Below, piece by piece: positions 1 to 7,835 of a stretch of 64,000 nucleotides of DNA (within the stretch, counting starts at the first letter, position 1; the number at the start of each line of letters is the position of its first letter). Both the position numbers and the translations under genes were made by a program. The notes below the pieces were generated by a model that worked only from the letters and a program-made list of their open reading frames with translations, searched no databases and was not told the DNA's origin. This stretch comes from Bacilli bacterium (GTDB lineage Bacteria; Bacillota_I; Bacilli_A; RF39; UBA660), in contig JAFQSD010000001.1 in NCBI GenBank assembly GCA_017409785.1, forward strand, positions 1 to 64,000, given 5' to 3'.

Positions 1-376
1 AGTAGCAGACGTAATTGAAGAAGTCGGAACTCACACAGATGAAGTAGCAGACGTAATTGAAGAAGTCGGAACTCACACAGATGAAGTAGCAGACGTAATT
101 GAAGAAGTCGGAACTCACACAGATGAAGTAGCAGACGTAATCGAAGAAGTTGGAACTCACACAGATGAAGTAGCAGACGTAATTGAAGAAGTCGGAACTC
201 ACACAGATGAAGTAGCAGACGTAATTGAAGAAGTCGGAACTCACACAGATGAAGCTGTAGATGTAATTAGAAAAACAGGAACTCATACAGATGAAGTAGC
301 AGGTGCAGTTGAGAAAATAGGAACACATACAGATGAAGTAGCAGGTGCAGTTGAGGAAATAGGAACACATACAGAT
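1..376 (+). repeat. 42-bp in-frame tandem repeat (14-residue coding repeat)
   Basis: Units begin at -1, 41, 83, 125, 167, 209, 251, 293 and 335 with an exact 42-base period. Those up to 250 are almost identical in DNA (the unit at 125 differs by two silent changes). Units at 251, 293 and 335 are diverged. Because 42 is a multiple of three, gain or loss of units keeps the frame. The encoded unit is acidic with regularly spaced Val/Ile. Confidence 0.95.
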
Positions 377-1738
377 GAATTAAATGATGCTGCAAAAGCA
401 GCAGCACAACCAGCAGATGAATCTATTACTCCAACAAGAAGCAAAGAATTATTTGAAGCACAAAGCAATGCAGTAGGCGATGCTGAGTATATTGAAGAAT
501 CATCAATATTCTCGAGAAAAAATAATGCAAAAAATATCTTTAATGGAAATGATATTAACGCACAAATGAATATTACTCCACAAGCACCAGCGTTAACAGA
601 ACTTCAACAACAATGGGTAGATTACTTAAATTATGAAATAAGTATGGGTAGAACACCTGTGGCATTATTTAATAGTACTACTGAAATATCATCAGCAATG
701 TTATCAAAGATTGATGATCTATCACAAGTTAAAATTCAACTTCTTGATGGACTGGGTGACGGTAATGGAATGCTAAAGCCAAAATACAATAGTGCACAAT
801 ATATAGATCGTGTAACATATTCAGGTCATGAAATGAATGCAATTGTAAAAAGACTAGAGCAGTTGCAATCAAAAATTGATATGTCTTTACCGCCATCTCA
901 AAGAGCTAAACAAATTTATGATATACTAAGTACAGAAGTACCAGTTATGCATGATTTTGATTCTATACCAAATGGTCATAAAATATCAGCTAGTTTAAGA
1001 GGACTAACTCCTGTTAACGCAGCTGGTAAAGAAGGACTTGTATGTGCAGGATACTCTTCTGTATATAAAGAATTATGTGAAAGAGCAGACATTGCTTGTG
1101 ATTACATAAGAGGAAAAGGAAATTCAGACCCACTAAGAGGAGGAAGAGCAGGAGGACACGCATGGAATGTTGTTCATACAGAAATAGGAGACATTCCTGT
1201 TGATGTAACATGGAGTGCATGTAACAATGGAACTAGAAAATGGTTCGGTGCCAGTGATGATTTTGCATCAACACACTGGTCAAATACTGATGAATTCTAT
1301 CAAGACTTCTCATCTTCGAGTATGACTCCAAGACATATGATTGGATCAGCATCAGAAAAGATGGATGATGTAGTAAGTATACTAGAACAAAAATATGGAA
1401 GTCGTTCTGAAGCATTATCTCGATTAGAAAAATATGTTAATTCAGGAGATCCTCATATGATTACAAGAACTGATGGTGCAAGAGATATAATATTGTCAAC
1501 AGAACCATCTTATGTTCAAAACTATGTTTATTATGCAAGACAAAATAATAGTATTCAACAAATCATAGACACAATGAACTATAAAAATGGAAATAGTACA
1601 AGTGGATATTATGCATTAAGAAGATATTTAGAAACAGGTAATTCACAATTAATAACAAGAACAAATGGAGCAAGAGATTTATTAAATTCTCTGGATCCAA
1701 ATATAATAGAACAATATTTAACAGGGTTAGGGTGGTAA
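1..1738 (+). CDS. Repeat-containing transglutaminase-like protein, 5' end outside window
   Basis: The reading frame is open from the left edge (codons start at base 2) to the TAA at 1736-1738, so the Met at 566 is internal and the true start lies outside the window. The N-terminal part seen here is at least nine 14-residue repeats (EVADVIEEVGTHTD). The middle carries a transglutaminase/papain-like core. Counting from Met566, Cys160 (LVCAGYSSVYKEL), His198 (GGHAWNVV) and Asp213 (PVDVTW) form the expected triad. The C-terminus holds two copies of a module with the core ITRT(D/N)GARD, near 1455-1480 and 1650-1680. The protein probably acts as a cysteine peptidase or cross-linking enzyme; the substrate is unknown. 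An LRR gene starts one base after its stop. Localisation cannot be told without the N-terminus. Confidence 0.8.
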   Translation, partial: VADVIEEVGTHTDEVADVIEEVGTHTDEVADVIEEVGTHTDEVADVIEEVGTHTDEVADVIEEVGTHTDEVADVIEEVGTHTDEAVDVIRKTGTHTDEVAGAVEKIGTHTDEVAGAVEEIGTHTDELNDAAKAAAQPADESITPTRSKELFEAQSNAVGDAEYIEESSIFSRKNNAKNIFNGNDINAQMNITPQAPALTELQQQWVDYLNYEISMGRTPVALFNSTTEISSAMLSKIDDLSQVKIQLLDGLGDGNGMLKPKYNSAQYIDRVTYSGHEMNAIVKRLEQLQSKIDMSLPPSQRAKQIYDILSTEVPVMHDFDSIPNGHKISASLRGLTPVNAAGKEGLVCAGYSSVYKELCERADIACDYIRGKGNSDPLRGGRAGGHAWNVVHTEIGDIPVDVTWSACNNGTRKWFGASDDFASTHWSNTDEFYQDFSSSSMTPRHMIGSASEKMDDVVSILEQKYGSRSEALSRLEKYVNSGDPHMITRTDGARDIILSTEPSYVQNYVYYARQNNSIQQIIDTMNYKNGNSTSGYYALRRYLETGNSQLITRTNGARDLLNSLDPNIIEQYLTGLGW

Positions 1739-1739
1739 T

Positions 1740-2453
1740 ATGATAAAAAATGAAACATTAAATCAAAATTTAGAAATAATTTTAAATAAGAATAGACAAA
1801 ACATTACACCAGAAGATTTAGGAAGAGTGGAAGGAATATGTTTTTCAAAAGTTGATAAAACAGGAGAGCAAAGTTATACATTTGATGAACTTCTATCATT
1901 ACCAAATCTCTCTCGTTTAACAGTAACTGCAACTTTTGTAACAAACGAAGACATTAAAACTCTTGGTAAGTTACCGAATTTAAAATCTCTTGATTTTACA
2001 AGATGTGTTCTAGCAGATGACATTGACTATTCAGAATTATCAACAGTAGAGGATTTATCAATAAGCAGAAGTTTTATAAATAATTACCACTCCCTTTCTT
2101 CTGCAACAGGTTTAAAATCTTTAGTGCTATTTTTTCCATATAATGAAGATGAAGCAGATCTAGATATAAATGACATTTCTAGTGAAGAAACTCTTGAACA
2201 TCTTACTTTAGAAGGTTGCGATATAGCAAATGCTACAAGTTTCTCAAGATTTTCAAAATTAAAAACACTAAATCTATTATCAACATCCGTTCAACATTTT
2301 GATTTCATAAATTATTTAAATTCACTAGAAACAATTTATGTAGAGCCAAGGTACAGAAATGATGAAAATTTAAATAGGCCTAATTTAAATGTTCAAGTAT
2401 CAAAAATAGCTTTAGCAATGGATGATGTAGATGGAAATAAACATCTAGTTTAA
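1740..2453 (+). CDS. Leucine-rich-repeat-like protein
   Basis: A 237-residue protein with irregular leucine-rich repeats through most of its length, for example LPNLKSLDFTRC, TVEDLSISRS, TGLKSLVLFF, ETLEHLTLEGC and SKLKTLNLLS at roughly 22-24 residue spacing. No signal peptide or membrane helix is visible, so it is likely cytoplasmic or exported by an unrecognised route. The start lies one base after the upstream stop, with GGGTGG as a ribosome site inside the preceding gene, so the two are surely co-transcribed. The LRR is probably a protein-binding partner for the transglutaminase-like product; the gene at 26364 has both parts in one chain. The exact function is unknown. Confidence 0.7.
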   Translation: MIKNETLNQNLEIILNKNRQNITPEDLGRVEGICFSKVDKTGEQSYTFDELLSLPNLSRLTVTATFVTNEDIKTLGKLPNLKSLDFTRCVLADDIDYSELSTVEDLSISRSFINNYHSLSSATGLKSLVLFFPYNEDEADLDINDISSEETLEHLTLEGCDIANATSFSRFSKLKTLNLLSTSVQHFDFINYLNSLETIYVEPRYRNDENLNRPNLNVQVSKIALAMDDVDGNKHLV

Positions 2454-2505
2454 CAACTCTTTATTTTTAATAAAAAATATTATATAATGTAAATGGTGAT
2501 TAAAA

Positions 2506-2811
2506 GTGGAATATATAATTATAGCAATAGGACTTATCATTATAGCCCTAGCAATTATAAAAGCAACAAAGAAAGATGCTGGATTAGATTTTAATAAACT
2601 AGTTGAATATCTAGGTGGTAAAGAAAACATCATTTCAACAGAAATAAATATGTCACGTTTTAAAGTAACATTAAAAGATGTCTCTAAAGCTAACAAAGAA
2701 GGTATTCAAAAACTAGGAGCAAAAGGAATTGTTGAAATAGACAATCAATTAAAAATAATCTTAGGTTCAGAATCAAAACAATTAAAAAAATATATTGATG
2801 AGATAAAATAA
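2506..2811 (+). CDS. Membrane-anchored PTS EIIB-like protein lacking the active Cys
   Basis: 101 residues. One N-terminal membrane helix (about residues 3-20) is followed by a domain resembling PTS glucose-type EIIB: YLGGKENI, then KVTLKDVSKAN, IQKLGAKGIVEI and a C-terminal LKKYIDEI helix. In active EIIB the loop reads C-[IT]-T-R-L-R and the Cys is phosphorylated; here the matching stretch is N-M-S-R-F-K and there is no cysteine at all. It therefore cannot be a normal phosphocarrier and may sense or bind instead. The start is a GTG at 2506 with GGTGAT upstream and TATAAT at 2483-2488. A terminator hairpin overlaps the stop codon. Confidence 0.6.
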   Translation: MEYIIIAIGLIIIALAIIKATKKDAGLDFNKLVEYLGGKENIISTEINMSRFKVTLKDVSKANKEGIQKLGAKGIVEIDNQLKIILGSESKQLKKYIDEIK

Positions 2812-2840
2812 TGACAAACAAAGTCATTATTTTTCTTTTT
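2809..2840 (+). terminator. Rho-independent terminator after the EIIB-like gene
   Basis: TAATGAC (2809-2815) pairs with GTCATTA (2823-2829) and is followed by a T-rich run. It overlaps the stop codon and lies upstream of the preferred kinase start at 2889. Confidence 0.75.
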
Positions 2841-2888
2841 CCGACAAAATTAGACAGAAACATATTCTATACTAACTTTGGTGATTAT

Positions 2889-3989
2889 ATGATAATAGAA
2901 AAGTTATTACTTTTAGGAATATGTTTATTTCTACCAATAAGTTTATATTTCAATTATTCGACATACGTAAAAACACTAGAGTTAAAAGAAAATACAATTA
3001 TATTAGAATTTACACTAATAATTTCTCTTCTATTAATGTTAAAGTATGATTATTCAAAAGATATTTATTCATTAATTATTTATTTAATTCCAATAATAAT
3101 TTCAATTTTTAAAAGAAATATAAAACTATCAATAATACTACTTATAATTATTATATTTCTTAATAATATTGAATTCACAATAATAAATTATTTACTTTTA
3201 TTTCAAACATTATTTATAGCAAGTATCTATATATATTTAATTCTATATTTATTTAAAGTAAACAGTACAATTATTGATTTATCTAAAATTCAAAAAGAAC
3301 TAGAAAGAGAAAAACTTCTTCGTTCATCAATATCAAAACTTACTCATGAATTAAAAAATCCTATTGCTGTCTGCAATGGATATTTAGAAATGTTAAATAT
3401 AAATGATAAAGAAAAAACAGAAAAATATTTAGAGATAATTACTAATGAAATAACTAGATCAAAAACAATTATTGATGAATTTTCATCATATGGAAAACTA
3501 AAAGAAATCAATCAAGAAGAACTCGATATAACATATCTATTAGAAGAAACAGTCGAATTATTAAAACCATTGTTTAAACAGCATAAAGCAACAATTAAAT
3601 TATTAATAAAAGAAGAAATATACATATATGGTGATTATAATAAATTAAAACAAGTATTTATAAATCTCCTAAAAAACACTATTGAAGCAAAAAAAGAACA
3701 AGTACCATTAGAAGTATTATTAAATTTAAAACAAACTCAAAATAATGTTCAAATTATAATTAAAGATAATGGTATAGGAATGTCCAAAGAAATTCTATCA
3801 AGAGTTTCAGAAGTATTCTTTACTACTAAACAAAATGGAACCGGTATTGGTTTAGCATTTTCAAAAGAAGTAATAGAACTTCACAAAGGAAGGCTTCAAA
3901 TAACTTCAAAGAAAGATCATGGTACTCAAATAACAATATCTTTACCAAAAGAAAAAAAGTCCGAAGACTTTAATAATAAAAACTATTAG
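2889..3989 (+). CDS. Membrane sensor histidine kinase (orphan)
   Basis: The preferred start is ATG 2889 with GGTGAT at 2880-2885. The frame also opens at 2811, but that would place a terminator inside the coding sequence. The product is 366 residues. The first ~130 residues are five or six very hydrophobic helices with no obvious extracellular sensor domain. The HisKA H-box is SKLTHELKNPIAV (His153). The HATPase domain shows the N box NLLKNTIEAK, the G1 box DNGIGMS and FFTTKQNGTGIGLAFS. The layout resembles KinB-type kinases with a membrane sensor. No response regulator lies beside it. The 3' end overlaps a convergent minus-strand gene by about 20 bases. Confidence 0.85.
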   Translation: MIIEKLLLLGICLFLPISLYFNYSTYVKTLELKENTIILEFTLIISLLLMLKYDYSKDIYSLIIYLIPIIISIFKRNIKLSIILLIIIIFLNNIEFTIINYLLLFQTLFIASIYIYLILYLFKVNSTIIDLSKIQKELEREKLLRSSISKLTHELKNPIAVCNGYLEMLNINDKEKTEKYLEIITNEITRSKTIIDEFSSYGKLKEINQEELDITYLLEETVELLKPLFKQHKATIKLLIKEEIYIYGDYNKLKQVFINLLKNTIEAKKEQVPLEVLLNLKQTQNNVQIIIKDNGIGMSKEILSRVSEVFFTTKQNGTGIGLAFSKEVIELHKGRLQITSKKDHGTQITISLPKEKKSEDFNNKNY

Positions 3990-4260
3990 TATTACTAAAA
4001 GTAGGATATTGTTGTGGATAATATGGCATTGGCATCATTGGCCATCCACAACATTGTGGTCTATTTAACTGATTATTATTCGCAATACCAAATCCTAACG
4101 CAGTACCAGCAAGACCACCAACTACTAATGGAGTAAGAAAAAATCTCTCATCATTAGAATCTTGATATACATCGTAAGAATAATTAGTTGCTTGTAAACC
4201 ATTTGTATTTCTATACATACCATTAGAATTATTTGGTATAATATAATTATAAGGATACAT
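3970..4260 (-). CDS. Small Tyr/Asn/Pro-rich protein with one hydrophobic segment
   Basis: 96 residues from the ATG at 4260. AAGGAG lies nine bases upstream on the minus strand, which favours this start over the TTG at 4269. Both ends are rich in Tyr, Asn, Gln, Pro and Met (MPMPYYPQQYPTF near the end), flanking FFLTPLVVGGLAGTALGFGI, which could span a membrane. A Cys-Cys pair sits after it (RPQCCGWPM). The composition recalls small spore-coat or cell-surface proteins of Bacillota, but no family is recognised. Confidence 0.6.
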   Translation of the reverse strand: MYPYNYIIPNNSNGMYRNTNGLQATNYSYDVYQDSNDERFFLTPLVVGGLAGTALGFGIANNNQLNRPQCCGWPMMPMPYYPQQYPTFSNTNSFYY

Positions 4261-4313
4261 AATATTCAACTCCTTTATAATAAATTATGAGAAAAGAAAG
4301 AATAGGTGAAAAT

Positions 4314-5423
4314 ATGAATACACAAAAATTAAATGCTTTAGCAAAAACAATTGTAAATTATTCTCTACATTTAAAAGAAAATTCAACAGTACTTGTTAAT
4401 TATCCAAAAGAAGCACAACCTTTAGTAGCAGAAATTATTAAAGAAGCAAATAAAGTAGGTGCACTACTAGTACTAAAAATGAATGATCCGAAATTAAATG
4501 CACGTCTAGCTGAAAAAAATACTGAAGCAAGACTTGAATTATTAAAGAAAATAAAAGAATTTGAAGTTAATACATATGATGCCTTTATTCAAATTTGTGG
4601 ATCATTTAATGACTACGAAAGTAAAAACGTTCCAAAAGAAATGACTAAGAAATTTGGAGTAATGACACAAGAAATAGATGATATAAGAATTAATGAAAGA
4701 GATTGGGTTCTATTAAACTATCCAATGGATTTAGATGCTTACAAAGCCAAAATGACAACAGAAGACTTTAATGAATTTGCTCTTGATGTTATGACTGTAG
4801 ATTATCAAAAAATGAGTGAAGATATTAAACCTCTAAAAGACTTAATGGAAAGAACTGATAAAGTAAGAATTGTTGCTCCAAATACAGACATTACATTCTC
4901 AATTAAAGGAATGCCTGCAGTACCATGTACAGGAGAAAAAAATATTCCAGATGGAGAAATTTATTCAGCTCCAATCAAAACAAGTGTAAATGGAACGATA
5001 ACATATAATACACCAAGTCCATATCAAGGAAACATTTACAACAAAGTATCATTAACATTTGAAAATGGTAAAATAGTAAAAGCAACATGTGACGAAGATA
5101 ACGATAAATTAAATGAAATTTTTGATACCGATGAAGGTGCTAGATACGTTGGAGAATTTGCCCTAGGATTTAACCCTAAAATTCTTCATCCAATGGGAGA
5201 TATCTTATATGATGAAAAAATTCTAGGAAGCTTACACTTCACTCCAGGAAGATGCTATGCAGATTGTGACAATGGAAATGTCTCAAGCATCCACTGGGAT
5301 ATGGTGTTAATTCAAAGAGAAGAGTATGGTGGAGGAGAAATCTATTTTGATGATGTCTTAATCAGAAAAGATGGAAAATTTATCCCAGACGAATTAAAAC
5401 AATTAAATTACGAAGACCAATAA
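4314..5423 (+). CDS. M29-family aminopeptidase (AmpS/PepS-like)
   Basis: Start ATG 4314 with AGGTGA just upstream; an in-frame ATG at 4287 has no ribosome site. The 369-residue product matches the M29 thermophilic/staphylococcal aminopeptidases. It has an N-terminal domain with TVLVNYPKEAQPLVAEIIKE, the metal-binding region GEKNIPDGEIYSAP, GEFALGF, and the C-terminal ligands in GSLHFTPGRCYAD and SSIHWDM (His, His, Asp). These enzymes are cytoplasmic two-metal exopeptidases releasing N-terminal residues from peptides. The product is slightly shorter than the usual ~410 residues. It is a single-gene transcription unit ended by a hairpin. Confidence 0.88.
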   Translation: MNTQKLNALAKTIVNYSLHLKENSTVLVNYPKEAQPLVAEIIKEANKVGALLVLKMNDPKLNARLAEKNTEARLELLKKIKEFEVNTYDAFIQICGSFNDYESKNVPKEMTKKFGVMTQEIDDIRINERDWVLLNYPMDLDAYKAKMTTEDFNEFALDVMTVDYQKMSEDIKPLKDLMERTDKVRIVAPNTDITFSIKGMPAVPCTGEKNIPDGEIYSAPIKTSVNGTITYNTPSPYQGNIYNKVSLTFENGKIVKATCDEDNDKLNEIFDTDEGARYVGEFALGFNPKILHPMGDILYDEKILGSLHFTPGRCYADCDNGNVSSIHWDMVLIQREEYGGGEIYFDDVLIRKDGKFIPDELKQLNYEDQ

Positions 5424-5434
5424 TGGTCTTTTTA
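5413..5434 (+). terminator. Terminator after the M29 aminopeptidase
   Basis: AAGACCA (5413-5419) and TGGTCTT (5424-5430) form a short stem followed by T's. It overlaps the stop codon. Confidence 0.75.
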
Positions 5435-5444
5435 TTTGCAAAAA

Positions 5445-5457
5445 AATATGTTATAAT
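5445..5457 (+). promoter_or_regulatory. Extended -10 promoter of the kinase-like operon
   Basis: TGTTATAAT at 5449-5457 is a TGn extended -10; no good -35 is visible. It is followed by ATGCGACAAATA and a GGGGG-rich ribosome site, resembling the leaders at 23645 and 61665. Confidence 0.6.
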
Positions 5458-5490
5458 ATGCGACAAATACAAATGAAAGGGGGATTATAT

Positions 5491-6243
5491 ATGAGAAGAT
5501 TACCAAATATAGAATTATCTGACCAAGAACTATCAAAAATTATTTCTGATGGAAAATTTGATTATGGTGGCGAAGCCATAGTCTGCCGTAATAATAATCC
5601 CCATAGTTTATATAAAATCTTTACTCATCCAGAAACAGACGTAGTAGCCATGATGAGTGATAATAAATTAAAAAAAATAAGTTGGATTTATCAACACCAA
5701 TTAGAAGATACTGTTTTACCTCTTGCAACATTGTCAAATCGCCGAACACTAATTGGCTACGAAATGACTTTTGATCCAGAAGATGAAGCCCTAATAAATG
5801 CCATACTGACAGAAAGAGAAAAAATTCATTTTCTTCATTCAAGTGCCGATATCTTAAGATATTATGAAACAAGAGATGTCACATATGGCGATGTAAAAGA
5901 TGACAATATTTTAATTAATAAAAAAACTGGCAAAGCTAAGTTCTGTGACATAGATAACATGCGAGTAGAAACATTACCAATTGATATTATGGGTTATGGT
6001 TTATCTGATTACTTTGATGTTGTACCGGTAATAGATCAAAAAGCAGATGCCTATATGCATAATTTACTTTTTCTAGAACAATTAAAATATAACAATTTAT
6101 CACATAGAGCAATACTAAATAGACTAAGGACAAAACCAATTATGCCTGAATTTCCAGAAGAAGTAGAAAGAATTATTTCAACATTAATTGAACCAGAAAA
6201 ATTTAATGGAGAATATGCTATTCAGTATATTAAAAGAAGGTGA
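5491..6243 (+). CDS. Protein-kinase-like protein, paralogue A
   Basis: Start ATG 5491 with AAAGGGGG upstream; the in-frame ATG at 5458 falls inside the -10 region. The 250-residue product has a compact protein-kinase-like layout: a glycine-loop-like YGGEAIV, a candidate ATP lysine Lys42 (SLYKIF), the catalytic loop YGDVKDDNILI (Asp134, Lys136, Asn139) and a DFG-like CDIDN (Asp153). The C-lobe is short and ends FNGEYAIQYIKRR. It is soluble with no signal peptide. It is first of three tandem paralogues separated by only a few bases. All key polar residues are kept, so it may be an active Ser/Thr or small-molecule kinase; the target is unknown. Confidence 0.65.
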   Translation: MRRLPNIELSDQELSKIISDGKFDYGGEAIVCRNNNPHSLYKIFTHPETDVVAMMSDNKLKKISWIYQHQLEDTVLPLATLSNRRTLIGYEMTFDPEDEALINAILTEREKIHFLHSSADILRYYETRDVTYGDVKDDNILINKKTGKAKFCDIDNMRVETLPIDIMGYGLSDYFDVVPVIDQKADAYMHNLLFLEQLKYNNLSHRAILNRLRTKPIMPEFPEEVERIISTLIEPEKFNGEYAIQYIKRR

Positions 6244-6247
6244 TTAA

Positions 6248-6973
6248 ATGACTACTATGCCTAATATTTCTCTAACTAAAAGAGAATTAAACAACTTAGT
6301 AAAAAAGTCTTTTTACACTTCTGGTGGCGAAAGTTTCATCTGTCAACCAACTAGAAAAACACTTTATAAACTATTTCGCCAAGGTAAGAATATAATTCCA
6401 ATGTCTGACAATAAAGCAAAAAAAGTAACAAGACTTTACGAACTACAATTAGAAGATAGTATAAGACCTCTTTCAACTATCAGTTGTAATGGAGAATTAT
6501 TTGGTTATGAAATGACCTATGATAGATTTGATGAAAAATATTCACCTTATAAACATACTAGAGAAGAAAGGATTGACTTTCTCTTTGAATCAAAAAGAAT
6601 TCTTGAATATTTTGCATCATTAGGTATTATCTATGGAGATGTTGCTTACAGAAATATTTTATTTAATACTAAAACAGGTAGATATAAGTTCTGTGACATG
6701 GATAATATTCAAATAGAAGGACATCCAATTGACCTAATTGGAAATACAACTCCACTAGCTACATATGAAAGTGTTTGTGGTGTAGATAGTAAGGCAGATG
6801 CCTATGTTCACAATATTATGACTTTCAAAACCCTAGGAGTAGAGTTTCCGAGTTGCTTTGAAGACGAACTAGAATTAGATTTTGAGTCCCAAGCCTGCCG
6901 AATAGTAGATTCAATGGAAGATCCCCAAAACTTTACTGGAGAATATGTAATTGAGTATGTAAAAAGAAGATAG
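6248..6973 (+). CDS. Protein-kinase-like protein, paralogue B
   Basis: 241 residues, five bases after paralogue A, with ribosome site GGTGAT. It has the same plan: TSGGESFIC, LYKLF, catalytic loop YGDVAYRNILF and FCDMDN, ending FTGEYVIEYVKRR. The loop has Ala-x-Arg-Asn where paralogues A and C have Lys-x-x-Asn, reminiscent of the AARN loop of tyrosine kinases, though fold-level similarity is all that can be claimed. The catalytic Asp, the loop Asn and the DFG-position Asp are present. Transcription with A and C is near certain. Confidence 0.65.
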   Translation: MTTMPNISLTKRELNNLVKKSFYTSGGESFICQPTRKTLYKLFRQGKNIIPMSDNKAKKVTRLYELQLEDSIRPLSTISCNGELFGYEMTYDRFDEKYSPYKHTREERIDFLFESKRILEYFASLGIIYGDVAYRNILFNTKTGRYKFCDMDNIQIEGHPIDLIGNTTPLATYESVCGVDSKADAYVHNIMTFKTLGVEFPSCFEDELELDFESQACRIVDSMEDPQNFTGEYVIEYVKRR

Positions 6974-6984
6974 AAGGTGACAAA

Positions 6985-7734
6985 ATGCAAAGAATGCCTA
7001 ATATTAATTTAACAAGTGCTGAATATCAAACAATGCTTGATTATTGTCGTTATCAAACAGGTGGAGAAGGTATTCTATTTAAAGGCATGAGGCCTGACAC
7101 TCTTTATAAAATATTTGTTGATTATGAAACAACTACACCAATCGGTCTATCTGATAATAAATTTAATAAAGTATTAGCTATGTATGAAAATCCATTAGAA
7201 GACAGTGTTCAACCACTAAGTACCATTAGTATAGATGGAAATTTAGTAGGTTATGAAATGACCTTCGATGAACAAGACACAACATTAGACCAAATGTTTC
7301 TAACAAGGAAACAATTAATTGATGCACTAAAAGGTACAAGTAGAATTCTTCAGTACTATGCTAGAAATGATATAACGTATGGTGATGTTAAGTCTAATAA
7401 TATTTTAATAAATAGAAAAACTAAAAGAACAAAGTTCTGTGATATGGACAATGTTCGTTATGGTCAATATCCAATTGATTTAATTACTGATCACATAGAG
7501 TCAATGCTTGCACCAGAACAAGATATAGATGAAAGCGTAGATGCCTATATGCATAATTTAATGACTATTCAAATGTTAAATGTCCCACAACTAGATTATG
7601 ATCAAATTCTCTATCAAATATCAGAAGGGAAATTTAGAAAATCTTATAAGAAAGAAGCAAGTGAAGCACTTGCAACAATGGCTTCACCTAAGCCATTTAA
7701 TGGAGAATACATAATTCAATATGTAAAAAAATAA
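6985..7734 (+). CDS. Protein-kinase-like protein, paralogue C
   Basis: 249 residues with AGAAGGTGA as ribosome site. Motifs in order: QTGGEGILF, LYKIF, conserved YEMTFDEQD after the hinge region, YGDVKSNNILI, FCDMDN and the C-terminal FNGEYIIQYVKK. All three paralogues start M-(x)2-3-MPNI/LPNI and share a SDNK motif plus a 'plEDS/Tv.PL.T' segment, so they arose by tandem duplication. No terminator hairpin is obvious after it, and the promoter of rluB follows directly. Confidence 0.65.
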   Translation: MQRMPNINLTSAEYQTMLDYCRYQTGGEGILFKGMRPDTLYKIFVDYETTTPIGLSDNKFNKVLAMYENPLEDSVQPLSTISIDGNLVGYEMTFDEQDTTLDQMFLTRKQLIDALKGTSRILQYYARNDITYGDVKSNNILINRKTKRTKFCDMDNVRYGQYPIDLITDHIESMLAPEQDIDESVDAYMHNLMTIQMLNVPQLDYDQILYQISEGKFRKSYKKEASEALATMASPKPFNGEYIIQYVKK

Positions 7735-7744
7735 ATCAAGTTAA

Positions 7745-7772
7745 TTGCTATTTAATAAAAATATGTTATAAT
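7745..7772 (+). promoter_or_regulatory. Promoter of rluB
   Basis: TTGCTA (7745-7750), 16-base spacer, TATAAT (7767-7772) with TG one base before it (extended -10). An inverted repeat ATTAGTC...GACTAAT (7771-7791) starts at the -10 and covers the expected start site, so it could be an operator or a leader hairpin. Confidence 0.75.
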
Positions 7773-7835
7773 TAGTCCTCGTACGACTAATAAATATATG
7801 TTAAAATAAATATATGAATAAAAGAGGTGACGAAT

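Noticed and set aside
1-376. Direct repeats that might be taken for a CRISPR array
   Set aside because: The 42-base units are contiguous with no spacers and lie in an open coding frame.
283-468. Minus-strand frame in the repeat region
   Set aside because: It is a mirror of the Glu/Thr/Asp coding repeat, has no ribosome site and lies within the long + strand gene.
5458-5490. Upstream in-frame ATG for the first kinase-like gene
   Set aside because: It overlaps the -10 region, so it would lie upstream of the transcript start.
6241-6243. Mycoplasma-type code (TGA as Trp)
   Set aside because: TGA ends genes at 6243, 26367 and 58356 exactly where the next gene starts, and Trp residues are TGG throughout.
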